From Carposina sasakii (lineage: Eukaryota; Arthropoda; Insecta; Lepidoptera; Carposinidae), in contig CP053162.1 in the NCBI GenBank assembly GCA_014607495.2, positions 2,550,469-2,614,468 of the forward strand: DNA of 64,000 bases, given 5' to 3'. The translations under genes and the position numbers were made by a program. The notes beneath the pieces were generated by a model. It did no database searches, had not been told where the DNA came from, and worked only from the letters and a program-made list of their open reading frames with translations. Shown piece after piece: positions 32,351-44,494 of the stretch (position 1 is its first letter; each line of letters opens with the position of its first letter).

Positions 32351-33282
32351 GTAACAATAAGATTTAAAAACGCTGAGAAAACCTTCGAATTTTTTTTATA
32401 CAGCATTGTTCTTATGTAAACAAAAAATATAACTTCATAAATTGAGCCTGAAATTAAAGAAGTCCGGAACAAAAGTTCGCCAATTATCTTCTTGCGGATG
32501 TCTACTCCAGATATTCGTCTGTCTGTGTTTTTGTCACATTGCCTCAGTGCAAGAGTTTTTGCGACCTTTTATATGCTTTCTGATTAATTATTGATTTTAC
32601 CTTTTTCACAATGTTTGAGAGAATAAAAGGACATAAAGTTCATATAAAGTTAATACAGTTTAACATTAGTCTTGAGCTTTCTGTGTATAATGAAGCAACA
32701 ATGCAGCAACATTAAATCAAGCAGAATTTTTAGCTGCGTATTTTGTGTCCAATATATTTATCTGTATCTATATAAAATGTAGAATGCTATGTGAAAAATT
32801 GTATCTGCATTTGCCAAATATCCCAAATTAATCTCTACATTGACATTATCTGTAAATATAAATCAAATAACTTATTGAAGTACCTTTTTCCTACCAGGGT
32901 CATGGAGATATCGATACACCTACATACTCCGTATGTGTAAACAGAATGTTGCAGTATTTATGTGAAATTGATTAATGGACTCAAATCCTGGGACAATAAC
33001 TTCTTTGTGCTTATTTAGGTTACGCGGATGCGAAAAGCACAAAGTAAAGCTTTTTAGGGACGCTCAATCCATATGTTAGATCGATAAAATAAAATATCTC
33101 CATTTTAAAATGATCATGCCAGCTCTGCCTTGTTGGTGTTTTGATAAACTTATTTATACCCACCCATAGTATTAGTTACCTATTAGTTGTTAGATCAAAC
33201 ATTAAATTCATTGAAAAAATATGTCTTATGTTAAAGAGAACAAAGTCAAATCATCTAACATCTGAAAATGCGATTAATCTAT
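32351..33282. other. Exchanger intron 1, unassigned stretch
   Basis: AT-rich, nothing recognised. Confidence 0.4.
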
Positions 33283-33470
33283 GTAAAAATAACGTTGCCA
33301 ATATGTAATTTAGAAAAAGAGATGGTAAAATTCGTCATCCGAGTAATTGACCCGGTGGCTCAGTGGTGAGAGCGCTGGCACGTGGAATGCAGAGGTCGTG
33401 GGTTCGATTCCCACCCGGGTGAGGAATTTTTTCCATTTCTTTATTAATAATTTTATAATAATTTTGTTTG
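33283..33470 (+). repeat. tRNA-like repeat family I, copy 2 (best copy)
   Basis: The core at about 33350-33422 reads ACCCGGTGGCTCAGTGGTGA, ending GGGTTCGATTCCCACCCGGGT. The acceptor ends pair over six bases and the T arm is perfect. Flanks AGAGATGGTAAAATTC and GAATTTTTTCCATTTCT are inverted to each other, extending the tRNA-like stem outward. Confidence 0.75.
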
Positions 33471-33909
33471 TAAAATCTTAGGTACTTACAATACAATGTT
33501 CATGAGATTCAACTAAATTATGCCCACATCCTTATAAACTGAACCACTAAAAACGCGACATAATATTCACTAAACCTTACTAATCACAATTTAATGACCC
33601 CATTATCGCTTTGTTCGACCACAGCCGAAAATATTAATATTGCATTCCTTTCCGTTATCCGACTTGCATCTTGAATACAAATGAAGCGCTTAACGAATTG
33701 CAGGAAACAAAATATAAATAACAACCTACTAGATGAATATAGAAAATTATGTTTAGTACAAACACGCCATTTCATAATTTACACCAGAGTATAAAATTAG
33801 ATAATTTACCACGCATAATAATATTTTCTGGCCATTTTCAATATCTTGTAATTTTTTGCTGGTGAAAACTAGAATAAGTACATACCTAATTGACTTTAAT
33901 TATAAAATT
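33471..33909. other. Exchanger intron 1, unassigned stretch
   Basis: No feature recognised. Confidence 0.4.
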
Positions 33910-34120
33910 CTATCGGCCGCCCACGGCTTCGCCCGCGAGAGAGTGCATTACTCCCGTGCGAAGCCGAGGCGGGTCCCTAGTTATACATTATAAACATTTC
34001 TCGTATATCACTCTATTAAAAAAACCGTATATAAATCCGTTCCCTAGTTTGAAAGATCTAAGCATACATAGGGACGGACAGACAGCGATAAGTGACTTTG
34101 TTTTATAATATGTAGTGACA
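33910..34120 (+). repeat. SINE-like family H, copy 3
   Basis: ATCGGCCGCCCACGGCTTCG, CGTGCGAAGCCGAGGCGGGT, and GACGGACAGACAGCGATAAG near the tail. Confidence 0.75.
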
Positions 34121-35966
34121 TAATTGAATAAAATTGACACAACTCAACAGTTTCGGTATTGTTATGTAGAAATATTATATGCGTAAAGGAATTAAAACAA
34201 CCTTACATTGTCGTTCCAAGCCTCAGAAAGCGTTTAGGATGGGGGCAAAAGGATGTACATCTCTTATCTTTCCTCCCCCTTTTATTGATTCCGGTGCCAA
34301 TTGTGTGCCCAATTTTGTTTTATATTTGACAAATCTCGATGGAAAACAGCGGGAGCATACAACATTGATTATCAAAACAGGGTGCCAGTATGGAGGGCGT
34401 TTTATTGTAATTATTTATTGTAATAATATAGAGCACATAGGGTGTCAGTGACAGGCAGGCAAATATTATAAATTTGTCATCAGAGTACTACTATGATCCC
34501 TAAAAGGCAGAAGAAGAAAGGCACTTTCACTGAAAAGTTCTCGAATTTTTCATTATTAAAAAAAAATTTGTTTGATGTGAGTTTAATTAAAACGTACAAG
34601 ATACATAACTAATGAGAAAGTACAAATCTGTTCAGTTGACAAAGATTCAGTTTACAAGATACGTAACATCAGAAAACAGCAATGTAACGCAAAATAACAG
34701 CTCTGCGAGCACTAGACGGTACGATTGGAGCGTTAACAGTATACATATTGTGCTATACATTGAGGCGTCATCAAATGAAGAGACTTTTTAGGAAGTAAAA
34801 CTGACATTAAACAAAAAAATCTATTTTAAGTTTAACGAAATTGTACGGATGTTTAAGAGTTTTATTAAGAAACAGCTTTATTTCCGAATTTGTCAACTGA
34901 ACAGATAAGTTTATGCCACCTTACTTCGCAAAATGTCAAACTTCATTGAACTTTCTTAGCTTGAGGTGAAAATTCCTAAACCATAAGTATAAGAACAATA
35001 ATACATCTTTCTTTTTTGTACACACGAATTTTGAACAAAAACATAATGACTGAGGTCATGAAGTTACATAGAGAACGTCAAAGGCATTGTGCCTTGGATC
35101 GGGATTAGAACCCTGCTTGTAACAATAGCGGTATGTTACATAAGCGAACAGTTACAACTTGTAGAGTATATGCAGATGAAGTCGCGGTGATCTGATAGTC
35201 TACTATATTTCTTAAACACTGTGAAATTGAAATGAGCAGGAAACTTGGGAGTTGCGAAGTGGGTCGCCGAGATTTTTTCGGCGCGTGTGAGAGCTGATGG
35301 GCAAGTTTCTTAGGCTGTTTAATATTTAAATACTAGCCGGTTTCTAAAGTATTAAATGAAAACAATATTGATAGGTCCTTTTTTACAAGTGTTGTAACCT
35401 TTCTACCAATAGTGCTTAGGCTTCATTATGTCAATGACATTGTGAAGCCGACAGATTTGTGCTGTCCTACTTCCGGCATTATAGGTGTGTGCGTTCAGTT
35501 ATAAAGCCAGCACCAATTATTCTTATCAAATTGCTGCGCTTTTTAGCTTCCATTTTCGGTTTAAAAAAAACACAATAGGCCAGTAGTCCGGATGTTTCCT
35601 TAGATCTCTACATAGCTCTAAACCTCAATGTTAAGTAGTTAATCCATAATATATCGTATATATCTGACACCAACAACATAAACAGGCCTTCAAATCTTCG
35701 AGAAAGACCTCCCAAAACCTTCGAATAAAAACTTTTTCGTGCACTTAAAAGTAGGTAAGCATAGCGTGTCTATCGACAGTAGACCTTGAACATAGGAAAT
35801 GCGTCCGACATGCAAACCCACAGACACTGGCTGTCCGGAGCTCCGATAAGCCGAATTATCATACATAACGTTTTGTGGCCCTGTACTGAATCAGAATGAT
35901 ACGTTTTAAAGAGATATTGACTTTAAATATTGAATTGTATCAGGCGTCACTATTCGGAAGTTCAAA
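34121..35966. other. Exchanger intron 1, unassigned stretch
   Basis: About 1.8 kb of AT-rich sequence. A 90-codon open stretch at 34179-34451 shows no protein-like character. No repeat shared with the rest of the window was seen. Confidence 0.4.
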
Positions 35967-36297
35967 TCTCTATTGAGGGATCGCCCACCACCGCCCTATA
36001 CCCTCCGCTGACCCTCGGATCTGCCGACTCATGATCACGAACCGAATTCGGGTTCGGTAGATAGAACTAACATGGAAAACTAATCCTGATGATGCCACGG
36101 GTGTTGGCGAAACATATGTCGATTAAAATTTTAATTGATTTTCGGATTAGCAGTTATGTATTTATGGTTGCATGCTAGGTGCTTGGATCAGGCTTCTCGT
36201 TGCGACTGTAGTGTCTTGTGTTCGTGATCATGAGTCGGCAGATCCGAGGGTCAGCGGAGGGTATAGGGCCCGGTGGTGGGCGATCCCTCAATAGAGA
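35967..36297. mobile_element. Foldback MITE family K, complete copy
   Basis: About 75-bp inverted terminal repeats: TCTCTATTGAGGGATCGCCC to GACTCATGATCACGAA on the left, and TTCGTGATCATGAGTCGGCA to GGGCGATCCCTCAATAGAGA on the right. The unique middle contains GTTGGCGAAACATATGTCGA. There is no coding sequence. Confidence 0.82.
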
Positions 36298-36459
36298 TAT
36301 TGACTTTATTTGTAACAAGTTTTTATTGCTTCAATTTTAAATAGTGTCAATAATTACGACGTCTCTTTCCAATTATGTAAAAACGCGGATGACATGTGTG
36401 TCATACGCGGATAAATTATCTCTATCTCTCTCTAGTCCCTCTTGATTTTATATAGTTAC

Positions 36460-36665
36460 TAGCGGCGACTTCGTCCGCGTAAGGAGGCATTGCACCCGTG
36501 CGAAGCCGGGGCGGGTTGCTTATAGCGGCTATAGGTTATACAGCAACTCGCAAGGAAAGGCTGCCTTCCTTGATAAATGAGCTATCTAACATTGAAAGAA
36601 TTTTTCTAATCAAATCAGTAGTTCCTGAGGTTAGCGCGTTCAAACAAACAAACTCTTCAGCTTTA
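36460..36665 (+). repeat. SINE-like family H, copy 4 (divergent 3' half)
   Basis: ACTAGCGGCGACTTCGTCCG and GTGCGAAGCCGGGGCGGGTT match the family. After that the body differs (ACAGCAACTCGCAAGGAAAG), ending CTTTATAATATTA. A related subfamily. Confidence 0.65.
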
Positions 36666-36674
36666 TAATATTAG

Positions 36675-37070
36675 ACAGGGTGTTTTTTCATTGCCACCCT
36701 TAACGAAGGGTGCGTACTCTATAGATCAAATAAAGTAAGTTTATGCTAAAAAAATGCTGGCAAACGATGTAATTTAAAAAAAATAAAAAATTTATTACTT
36801 GATCGGGCGAAATTTATAGTGTCCAGTGTTTATTTATAAAAAAATGCTAGTATTTCATAGACAGATATTGATTATTTCTTATAAAAAAATCTTGCTACGC
36901 GCGACTATGTGCATTTATGTAGAAAAACGCAGTCTATTTACTCAACTTTGGACCCTAATATCTTGGGAACCAGACACTTGCCTGGTATGCTTCCATGGAG
37001 AAAAATGATCGTAACGATGAGGAGATTCCGTAGTTTTCGGGAACGTTGACGACCAAAAATCATCCTGTAT
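36675..37070 (-). mobile_element. MITE family A, copy 5
   Basis: ACAGGGTGTTTTTTCATTGC to CCAAAAATCATCCTGTAT; full length, with the CCCTTAACGAAGGG hairpin. Confidence 0.8.
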
Positions 37071-37780
37071 AGTAATATAAAAAATTAAGTGTTGTATTAT
37101 CACATTCAACCTGTAACATTCTTTATTATTAATATGTGGAGAGTACTGATAGTAATAATCGAACTCGAGACCACCGACTAGTTTCTGCGACATATCCACG
37201 GTACAAATTCCATCGTCGAAATAAATACCTATAGAAACACACATAATGAAACTAAGCTTAAACTTAGCTAGTAAAAAATGTTATTTTCATAAAACATGAA
37301 GTTAATTTAGAGTAACGATTTTCCTTGCAACTTCAGTAATAGTTCCTCAGCGGCTCATAAAGTCCCACATTAAGTTCCACGTGAAGTTTGAGCTAGTTCT
37401 CGCGAACTAGTAGCAGATTTAAGCTCTGTATAAATTGCACCTCGTGAGGCTAAAGACTTGTTTACTCTGGTAGATTACGAAAAATTGCATCTGATCTTAA
37501 AGTTTTACTGCAGTGCGCCTTACGGCCTCTTCCTCTTATAGCTGCAACTTAGATACAGACTAAAGTAGAATGAACTTTCAAAAGCTTTGTATACCTACTT
37601 AGACCTAACTAAATTTTTGCTGAATCTTAGCAACTTGAGACTTAGATTAGTTTTGTGGTTGTTTGACTTGAATTGTCTGTTGTCGCCGTATAGATTATAG
37701 GGTATATTACCTTTAGTAGGTTTCCTCACTGATAGAGCGGCGGGTAGGGTATTTGAGTGATATTTAGTTTAATCCTGAAC
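37071..37780. other. Exchanger intron 1, unassigned stretch
   Basis: Nothing recognised. The stretch ends in a short ATC microsatellite that leads into family F. Confidence 0.4.
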
Positions 37781-38035
37781 ATCATCATCATCATCAGCCT
37801 ATTACAGTCCACTGCTGGACGTAGGTTTGCCCCAGGGCACGTCGCAAGACTGCCATATTTGCCCATAGTCACCACGCTGGCAGGCAGGTTATTGACCGCA
37901 GTTTGTATTTTGAACTATGTTGTCTACACGGGAGGCGCTGCTGCCCACCTCCCGGAAACCCTTAATCTCGTACGATACCCACGGGCAGACATGGGGTGGT
38001 ACGAATTCTACTCTGCCGGCACGACGCGGCCATAC
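37781..38035 (+). repeat. SINE-like family F, copy 5
   Basis: Preceded by CATCATCATCATCATC; CAGCCTATTACAGTCCACTG to TCTGCCGGCACGACGCGGCC. Confidence 0.78.
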
Positions 38036-38417
38036 GAGAATAAATTTAAATAAACAAAAGAAACGCCAAAGCCTTACTGATTTTATAGGTTTAAAAAAAA
38101 ATAATGGGATAAGGGTAAGAAGATAATGATGAAAGGAAAAAATGTAATTTACATACTTTGATAAGGGCAAATTTAAATTATGTTACTTATTAGGTACTTA
38201 TACCTTAGTAGAAAGCTATCCTTCCATCTATTTCTTTTGTATGCCGTAGAAACATACCGAATGTTCCTTTATCTTTAGACCTGTCATATGTCTAGATTAG
38301 AGCATGGTCTAAAACTAACTTCTAGCCTATTCATTTAGAGAATCCCATTCCGATGCGGGCGAGCTACCTATAATAATTTTAAGTTTTAATTAACGAGAGT
38401 GATACATTTCTAGTTAT

Positions 38418-38640
38418 AAATCTATACTTATAATAAAATTGTAACGGATCGATGTTTGTGCACGCTAATCTCAGAAACGGCTGGACCGATTTCGATGCAG
38501 TTTTCAAGAATATATTGTGATAGGTCCCACTTAACATATAGGCTTTTAATCCCGGGAAAATGTTTTTATCCCGGACAATTTCGACATTTTGTTTTTTCTG
38601 CAGTCCACGCGGACGGAGTCGCGGGCGTCCACTAGTGTGT
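38418..38640 (-). repeat. SINE-like family E, copy 3
   Basis: Reverse orientation. TAAAATTGTAACGGATCGAT is the tail and GTCGCGGGCGTCCACTAG the head. A good copy. Confidence 0.75.
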
Positions 38641-38862
38641 AATATAATTTTCCGTGCTTTGAGATACGAAAAAAGAAGTAATATTTTCATAGAAAGATTG
38701 TCTCGATTTTTTGATTTGCAGATCTCAGAAGCACAACTCCGCTACGGAACTATAATAGCGGAATTGTTTCGCTATGTCTTATCCGTAAATAGGAAAAGCC
38801 GTACACTAGCGAGACTGCTTTTTCTAGTGCTAAAATAAAACGGCACGGAGATGTGGTAAGTA

Positions 38863-38987
38863 CCAGAGGACTAAGCACGAACCTCTCGATAATCCGTAAC
38901 ACTATCGTCAAACTGTCAAATTACATATATTTTGCTAGCGATTCGATAGCGTTACGCCGCATAAAAAGGTTCGTGCGTACCCCACAG
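38863..38987 (+). mobile_element. MITE family C, copy 4
   Basis: CTAAGCACGAACCTCTCGAT to AAAAAGGTTCGTGCGTACCC. The left end lost the GTGGGG block; AGAGGACT precedes it, as at copy 1. Confidence 0.72.
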
Positions 38988-39232
38988 AGCAGATCGAGGA
39001 AACCACCCCGGGAGAAAGAGATAAAATTTAGTCATATAATAGATTTGCGCAAGGAGAGGCAGTTTCGCTAGTGTTCCCCTTCTCCTACATGGACAAGACA
39101 TGGCGATATAACCGCGTTTCAATAGTTTCGCAGCGAAGGTGTGCTACATAGCAACCTCATAGATCCAGAGGTTCTAATATCGATGATTTAAAACGTCTGT
39201 AAAACCCTAATAGAACGGTGTTTTAATAATTT

Positions 39233-39360
39233 ATCACCAGCCCGCCTGCCCAGCGTGGTGACTATGGGCAAATACCCCCCATGGCAGTCTTGTGGCATGC
39301 CCTGGGGGAGGCCTACATCCAGCAGTGACTGTAATAGGCTGATGATGATGATGATGATGA
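39233..39360 (-). repeat. SINE-like family F, copy 6 (truncated)
   Basis: CAGCCCGCCTGCCCAGCGTG to GTAATAGGCTGATGATGATG; only the 5' half of the unit remains. Confidence 0.75.
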
Positions 39361-39564
39361 AATAATTTTCCCTATAACATGTTTATAAGGTTTACCCACA
39401 TGCAAAATAAAGCAATTTGGCCAAAATATGGCAACATCGGCATGCAGATTTAACACAATCGCCAAAACGATTCGTGTCTGGAAATGAACGATTTAAATTG
39501 AATTCCAATTTATTTTTGCGCATATATTTTAAACAACTTATTTATATTAAAAATGTGTTGATAC

Positions 39565-39770
39565 GGGGTTTCACTAAAATACATCAACTGCATCTACTTC
39601 CGTGCATGTCGTAAGAGTCGACTAAGGAACTCAGGCATTCTCTCTGACTATAAGATAACAACTTATCACTAATCATCAAAATGTGCTAAGCTAAACTTGG
39701 CTGTGGGGTCTCTTTTATGAGCCTATAGTTCTAGTTATGGGCTCAGTCGATAGCTATTGGAGTAAAATTT
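39565..39770 (+). repeat. Repeat family D, copy
   Basis: GGGGTTTCACTAAAATACAT, CGTGCATGTCGTAAGAGTCG, ACTCAGGCATTCTCTCTGAC and TAAACTTGGCTGTGGGGTCT. Confidence 0.65.
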
Positions 39771-40068
39771 AGATTTTTCAATGCAAAGCAATGTAAATCA
39801 AACAATCGATGTAAAGTGGGTCAGCTACGCGCGGGTGCTCTACGTAGTTAAGCTACGAATATTTACTATGAACTTTGAGATCTACTACGGTAGGCTCGTA
39901 GCTTCGCTGCGTATTAAAGTTCGACGTTATTTAGCGAACTCGCCAACTTCATTTTTAGCATTCGATAAATTATGATGATGCACGTCAACTGCGTGGCGAG
40001 ACTCAAGTTTTATGTCTGTTATCATTTTTACGGTACTAGTATAAACACATTTTATATCTATCTTATTA

Positions 40069-40284
40069 TACAGGGTGTAACAAAAAGGTTATGTTAAGCG
40101 AAAAGCTATGTAAATAGCCCACTATAGAGAACCTATTTCCAAAATTTCAGACTCAAATTCACATTTTTATTTTTCCAGATAGTATGAAGAGTTCCGAAAC
40201 AACTCAGGAATGTCCATAGGATCTCTTTAGTGGTCTATTTACATAGCTTTTCGCTTAACATACCCTTTCTGTTACATCCTGTAT
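40069..40284. mobile_element. MITE family B, copy 4
   Basis: Both ends are present (TACAGGGTGTAACAAAAAGG and TTTCTGTTACATCCTGTATA), with a deletion between CAGGAATGTCCATAGGATC. Confidence 0.78.
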
Positions 40285-40544
40285 ATTCTTCAAAGGTAGG
40301 TAACACTATTATTTTAAAACGTTAAGTCGTTTGTTTCATTGTGTTTCTTATCAAGCAATTCATTATATTTTTTACATCAATTACGTTATGGCCTATCTAA
40401 GATTTAAATGCCCGTACTTTACGTAAAAATACTTAAGTGCAAATTAGGATACATTACCTACCCCTAAATTTTTTACGTCTTTCTTCCTCAAGATATACTC
40501 CACGTTAGAAGAAAAGAGAAATATTTTTAAATGAAATTGTATTA

Positions 40545-40760
40545 GGATGCCACGGTTGTTGGCGAAACATATGTAGATTATTTATCTAGTTTTTGATTTC
40601 GGAATAGTGCAATGTATTGTCTTGCATGCTAGGTGCTCGGGTCTGGTTTCTCGTGGCGATTGTAGTTAGTGCAAGTGCCTGTTTTCGCAGTTATGAGTTA
40701 TCAGATCCGAGGGTCAGTGGAGGGTGTAGGGCCCGGTGGTGGGCGCACCCATAGTGAAGA
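40545..40760 (-). repeat. Foldback family K, right part
   Basis: GATGCCACGGTTGTTGGCGA, GTCTTGCATGCTAGGTGCTC and AGATCCGAGGGTCAGTGGAG match the middle and right end of the complete copy. The left end is missing. Confidence 0.65.
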
Positions 40761-40870
40761 AATATTATTATAATTTTCAATTTTAAAAATCGAAGATTTA
40801 GTGCAAATTACACACTCACTTTTTACTAGTTAGCCTATTTTAGAATGAAATCCTTCACCAAAGCCTAGGC

Positions 40871-41051
40871 CAGTGGTTCCCAAAGTGGTCCAGACCCCCA
40901 GGGGTTCACAGGAGACTCGATGGGGGTCTACGTTGGCGTGAAAAAATGGTGGTTCACAAATAATTTGTATGTGGTGTAGGCCTGTAGGGGGTCCACCAGA
41001 ACCAGTAAACTTATGAAAGGGGTTTATGAGAAAAAAGTTTGGGAACCCCTG
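40871..41051. mobile_element. hAT-like MITE with 8-bp target duplication
   Basis: Inverted ends CAGTGGTTCCCAAAGTGG and AGTTTGGGAACCCCTG. GCCTAGGC (40863-40870) and GCCTAGAC (41052-41059) flank it, an 8-bp duplication with one change. Such ends and duplication length are typical of hAT transposons. It is 181 bases and non-coding. Confidence 0.82.
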
Positions 41052-41059
41052 GCCTAGAC

Positions 41060-41614
41060 AAACCACATGAAGTGGGTCTAGATAGAAGTTTTAATTCACT
41101 CTGCGGTACACCCAGCCACTATTCGGACTAGACGACGTATTATTACACGTCTAAATTTAAAAGTTTGATATTTAAACGTTTAAAATTACCTATATGTGAT
41201 ATCTGTTTTAAAATTACATCTATGTGATATCTATTTTAAAAGGAGTACTGTATTGTAAGTAATCTCTACTCTCTCCTTATCAATAATCGCTGGCTCAAAA
41301 CTTAAAACACACTCATTTAGTAACTCTTCAATAAATTGCTATCAAGTCTCATCATTTATTTGTGACGTGATATCTGAATTTGTTTTGGTAATTTTAATAA
41401 AGAAAGTAGGTACTCAATTTGATATGAAAATGTAATGGTGGTGGTATTTAAAATAATCTGTGATATTTTAATTAATTTTGCACAATGTTTATTATTATAT
41501 TACTGTTGTTCATTAGTTAATTATAATACAAATTCGTTTTATAAATTATTTTTAAGAACACGGAATTTTTGGATGCCATTGTCGGAAAAATAAGAGACTC
41601 TAACTAAAGCAAAC
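41060..41614. other. Exchanger intron 1, unassigned stretch
   Basis: Contains a short duplicated motif (AAATTACCTATATGTGATAT and ATTACATCTATGTGATATCT near 41187-41235). Otherwise nothing. Confidence 0.4.
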
Positions 41615-41775
41615 TAACACAAACTTTCTTTCTTTCTTTATTCTTTATTGCACATACACAAAAAAAAATATGGCACACAACATTAAAGAAGAGATGCATG
41701 TACAATGGCAAGCTTATCTCTACCAGAGATCTCTTCCAGCAAGCCAAGCAAGTAAAGAGAAATTGTTAACAATAG
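41615..41775 (+). repeat. Likely LINE 3' end / SINE fragment
   Basis: TTCTTTATTGCACATACACA followed by TGTACAATGGCAAGCTTATC and AGATCTCTTCCAGCAAGCC is a sequence type common in moth introns. A weaker relative with CTTCCAGTTA occurs at about 49790-49860. Confidence 0.5.
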
Positions 41776-42351
41776 GGTAACATGTGCAATTAAACAAATT
41801 CTACAAAACTACATTAAGACAAATGACAGCATATTCATATAATGGACAGGTAGTGATCCTTCAGCTTTTCCCTAAATGTGCCAACAGTGTGACAATCTCT
41901 TACCGTGTAACTTCACCATATTTTGTGCAAATAAAGGCTTTAAGCATCTGCCCTTAGGCAGAGTTGCTACTAACAGCCAGTTTCAATAACCGGCTTCGAA
42001 AGATTCTTTGCATATTTCAGATTAAATGTTCTTTTGTTTTCATATGAAATTTCAAATTTGGAATGTAAAAAGTCCGAGATTCTTTATGATCTACATACAT
42101 ATGCTTACCTACGGCTATGCTTCCAAAAAGGGCTAATAGCCGGAACTGCGGTAGCACAAAGAAAATCTTATAGCAACGTTTTGAATAACTAGGGCAGATA
42201 TAAATTTCTAGTATAGTACCAATGGTTTATTATTATATCTCCTTTATTAAAATTTTGACAATATTCTTTATAATAAAATTAATTTTAAATACTACCTACT
42301 AAAATTAGAGCTATAAAATCTTCACCTATGTATTAAAGTATAGTATAATTT

Positions 42352-42607
42352 ACATACATATAATACACGCCTTTATCCCTTACGGGGTAGGCAGAGCACC
42401 AAGGGCCGATAGAACCACATGGTACTACTTCTGACCAATTTTGAGGATAAAGTTGAGATGTACAAGTTCGGTTAGTAGTGACAGAGGGTCAGCCCATCGC
42501 CTACAAAACACCAAGACCCTCTTGTCCCTCTACTGACTTGTACAGTATGCCCGGGAAGAGAAGCAGCTGTAGTATTATAGGTTTTTTTTTTCACTCCCAG
42601 AGAGCAT
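42352..42607 (-). repeat. Repeat family G, copy 1
   Basis: Reading + it starts ACGCCTTTATCCCTTACGGG, GTAGGCAGAGCACCAAGGGC, CTTGTCCCTCTACTGACTTG, and ends near ACTCCCAGAGAGCATAGAAG. In minus orientation its last 40 bases match the 3' end of the LINE at 25660. Confidence 0.7.
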
Positions 42608-44494
42608 AGAAGAATAGTATAATTTATTTGTGCTATTATTTTTAAATAGATTTTTTTAGCAAAATCCACAAATAAATAAATAAATTTGAATTTGAAAAAT
42701 GTTCGTTAAACTCCTCCTCACGTAATTGCTTCGTGTCTAGACCGCAATTTATATTTTTCCGGACTAAAAGGGATATTTAAATAGAAACAACTTCCGGCAT
42801 AGGTATGTATTAGAATGCATGAGGAGTGTAATTATGTTCCCGTTTATTTGGGTTCAACACGCTTGCTATAGAAGTACCTATTTACATTTCTATACTAATT
42901 TCTCAAATGAGATATAGCGGGCAATCCCACTTTGCCCCACCAAGCCATAATAATGGGGCAGAAGAGTTGAACCGTACAACTTGAACGCCTTAAAAGTCGC
43001 ATTAGAATCTGTGCGACCTTAGATTAATGATTGGTGTTCGCTCAGAGCGAAGCGAATCATTATTCTAAGTGTGCCACTATGGTTGACACTTATTATAATG
43101 GAGTATTTACATCCATTTACATAGGATATAACATGGCAACACCCTTAGGAAATTCACAAGGATTAATTACATAATATAAACATTAGTTACTAACGTTGTA
43201 GCACGAGTTTACCCCTCTAATTACAATTTAAAACCCCTAAAGACATTCTGACAAACATTACCCCTGATTTTGGGTATAAAAGGTACTTATCCCTCTCTAC
43301 CAACACAATAATTGAATAAACAACAGCTACTTTGTAAGAACTCGCTTAGATTATTCAAGTCAAGTCATCGAGTTTATATCACCTATATTTCAGTATTCGG
43401 CGATAAATATTGACTTATGGAATCATTCAATGCAAACCTTAGATTGAAACCCAACTGTGTAAACACAAGGTTAGAAATGAATTAATAGAAAACAATTTTT
43501 TTTCCAAAACTCGCCGAAATCTGTATAAATTACTGGTCATTACTATTAATATGGTCTGCAATAAATCGCGGAAAAATGGCATATAAACAAAATGGCGATC
43601 ATAAGACTAAAGACCAGCACAGCAAGCAACTTTACTGGAAATAGAAATGAACTTCGTTTGTTGTGCTGATTGTTCACTATAAAAAGGTTGTTCTGTTACT
43701 AACAACTACACCTACTAATAAACGCGAAAGTTTGTAAGTATAGATGTTTATAAAAATGGCTGAAGCGATATTAATAAAATTTGGAATAGAGTTAGCTGAG
43801 ACCCTGGATTAACACATCATAGGCTATTTTTATCTCGGATAATTTCGACATTTTGTTTTTCTGCACTCCACGCAAACGAAGTCGCGAGCGTCCACTAGTT
43901 AATAATAATTGGGTTCAAATCAACTTCAATTTATCGAAAATTGTAAGTATGGAACGTATGTGTGACGTCCTCCAAGTCTCCTACTTTTCGCGATAACATT
44001 GCTTTCGCTTTGCTTTTTGTTACATAATTTCCCTGCGAAACTTGTGGTTCTCCATCGATCGAACGTGGTTAAAAAAATCTGAAAACTAATATCCAAAATT
44101 TTACCTGCCTCAAAACTTCACCCAATATTGTGTATACTACTTGTATACCAAACTCCATACAATAAATATTACTCCTCAATGTGCAATAAGGCGAAAAGAT
44201 CTGCGGATACCCTCTGCCCCTTCTGGGGCTCAGAGGAACATAACTCAAATGAAAAAATAAAATAAAATAATTACTTATGTGCTCAAAACATGGTACAATC
44301 AAGTTATTATTTACATTATTTTATCAGAGACATGTTTTACCAAGAATGTGGCATGCAAGACCCAATTTCAATAACCGATCTCGAGACATTTTTCGGCATA
44401 TTTCAGATTAAATTGTTTTCATACAAATTTCTTATATCTCTAGTATCAAAATGGACCGTGAGTCAATTTGAAATAACCTCGTCTTCTCCCGCAG
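42608..44494. other. Exchanger intron 1, last 1.9 kb before exon 2
   Basis: Contains only a family E fragment (43815-43905, minus strand, CGAAGTCGCGAGCGTCCACT). The final bases, GTCTTCTCCCGCAG, form the exon 2 acceptor. Confidence 0.5.

Noticed and set aside
37782..39360. ATC/GAT trinucleotide tracts as a CRISPR-like or satellite array
   Set aside because: They are short microsatellite tails attached to family F copies, without regular spacers.
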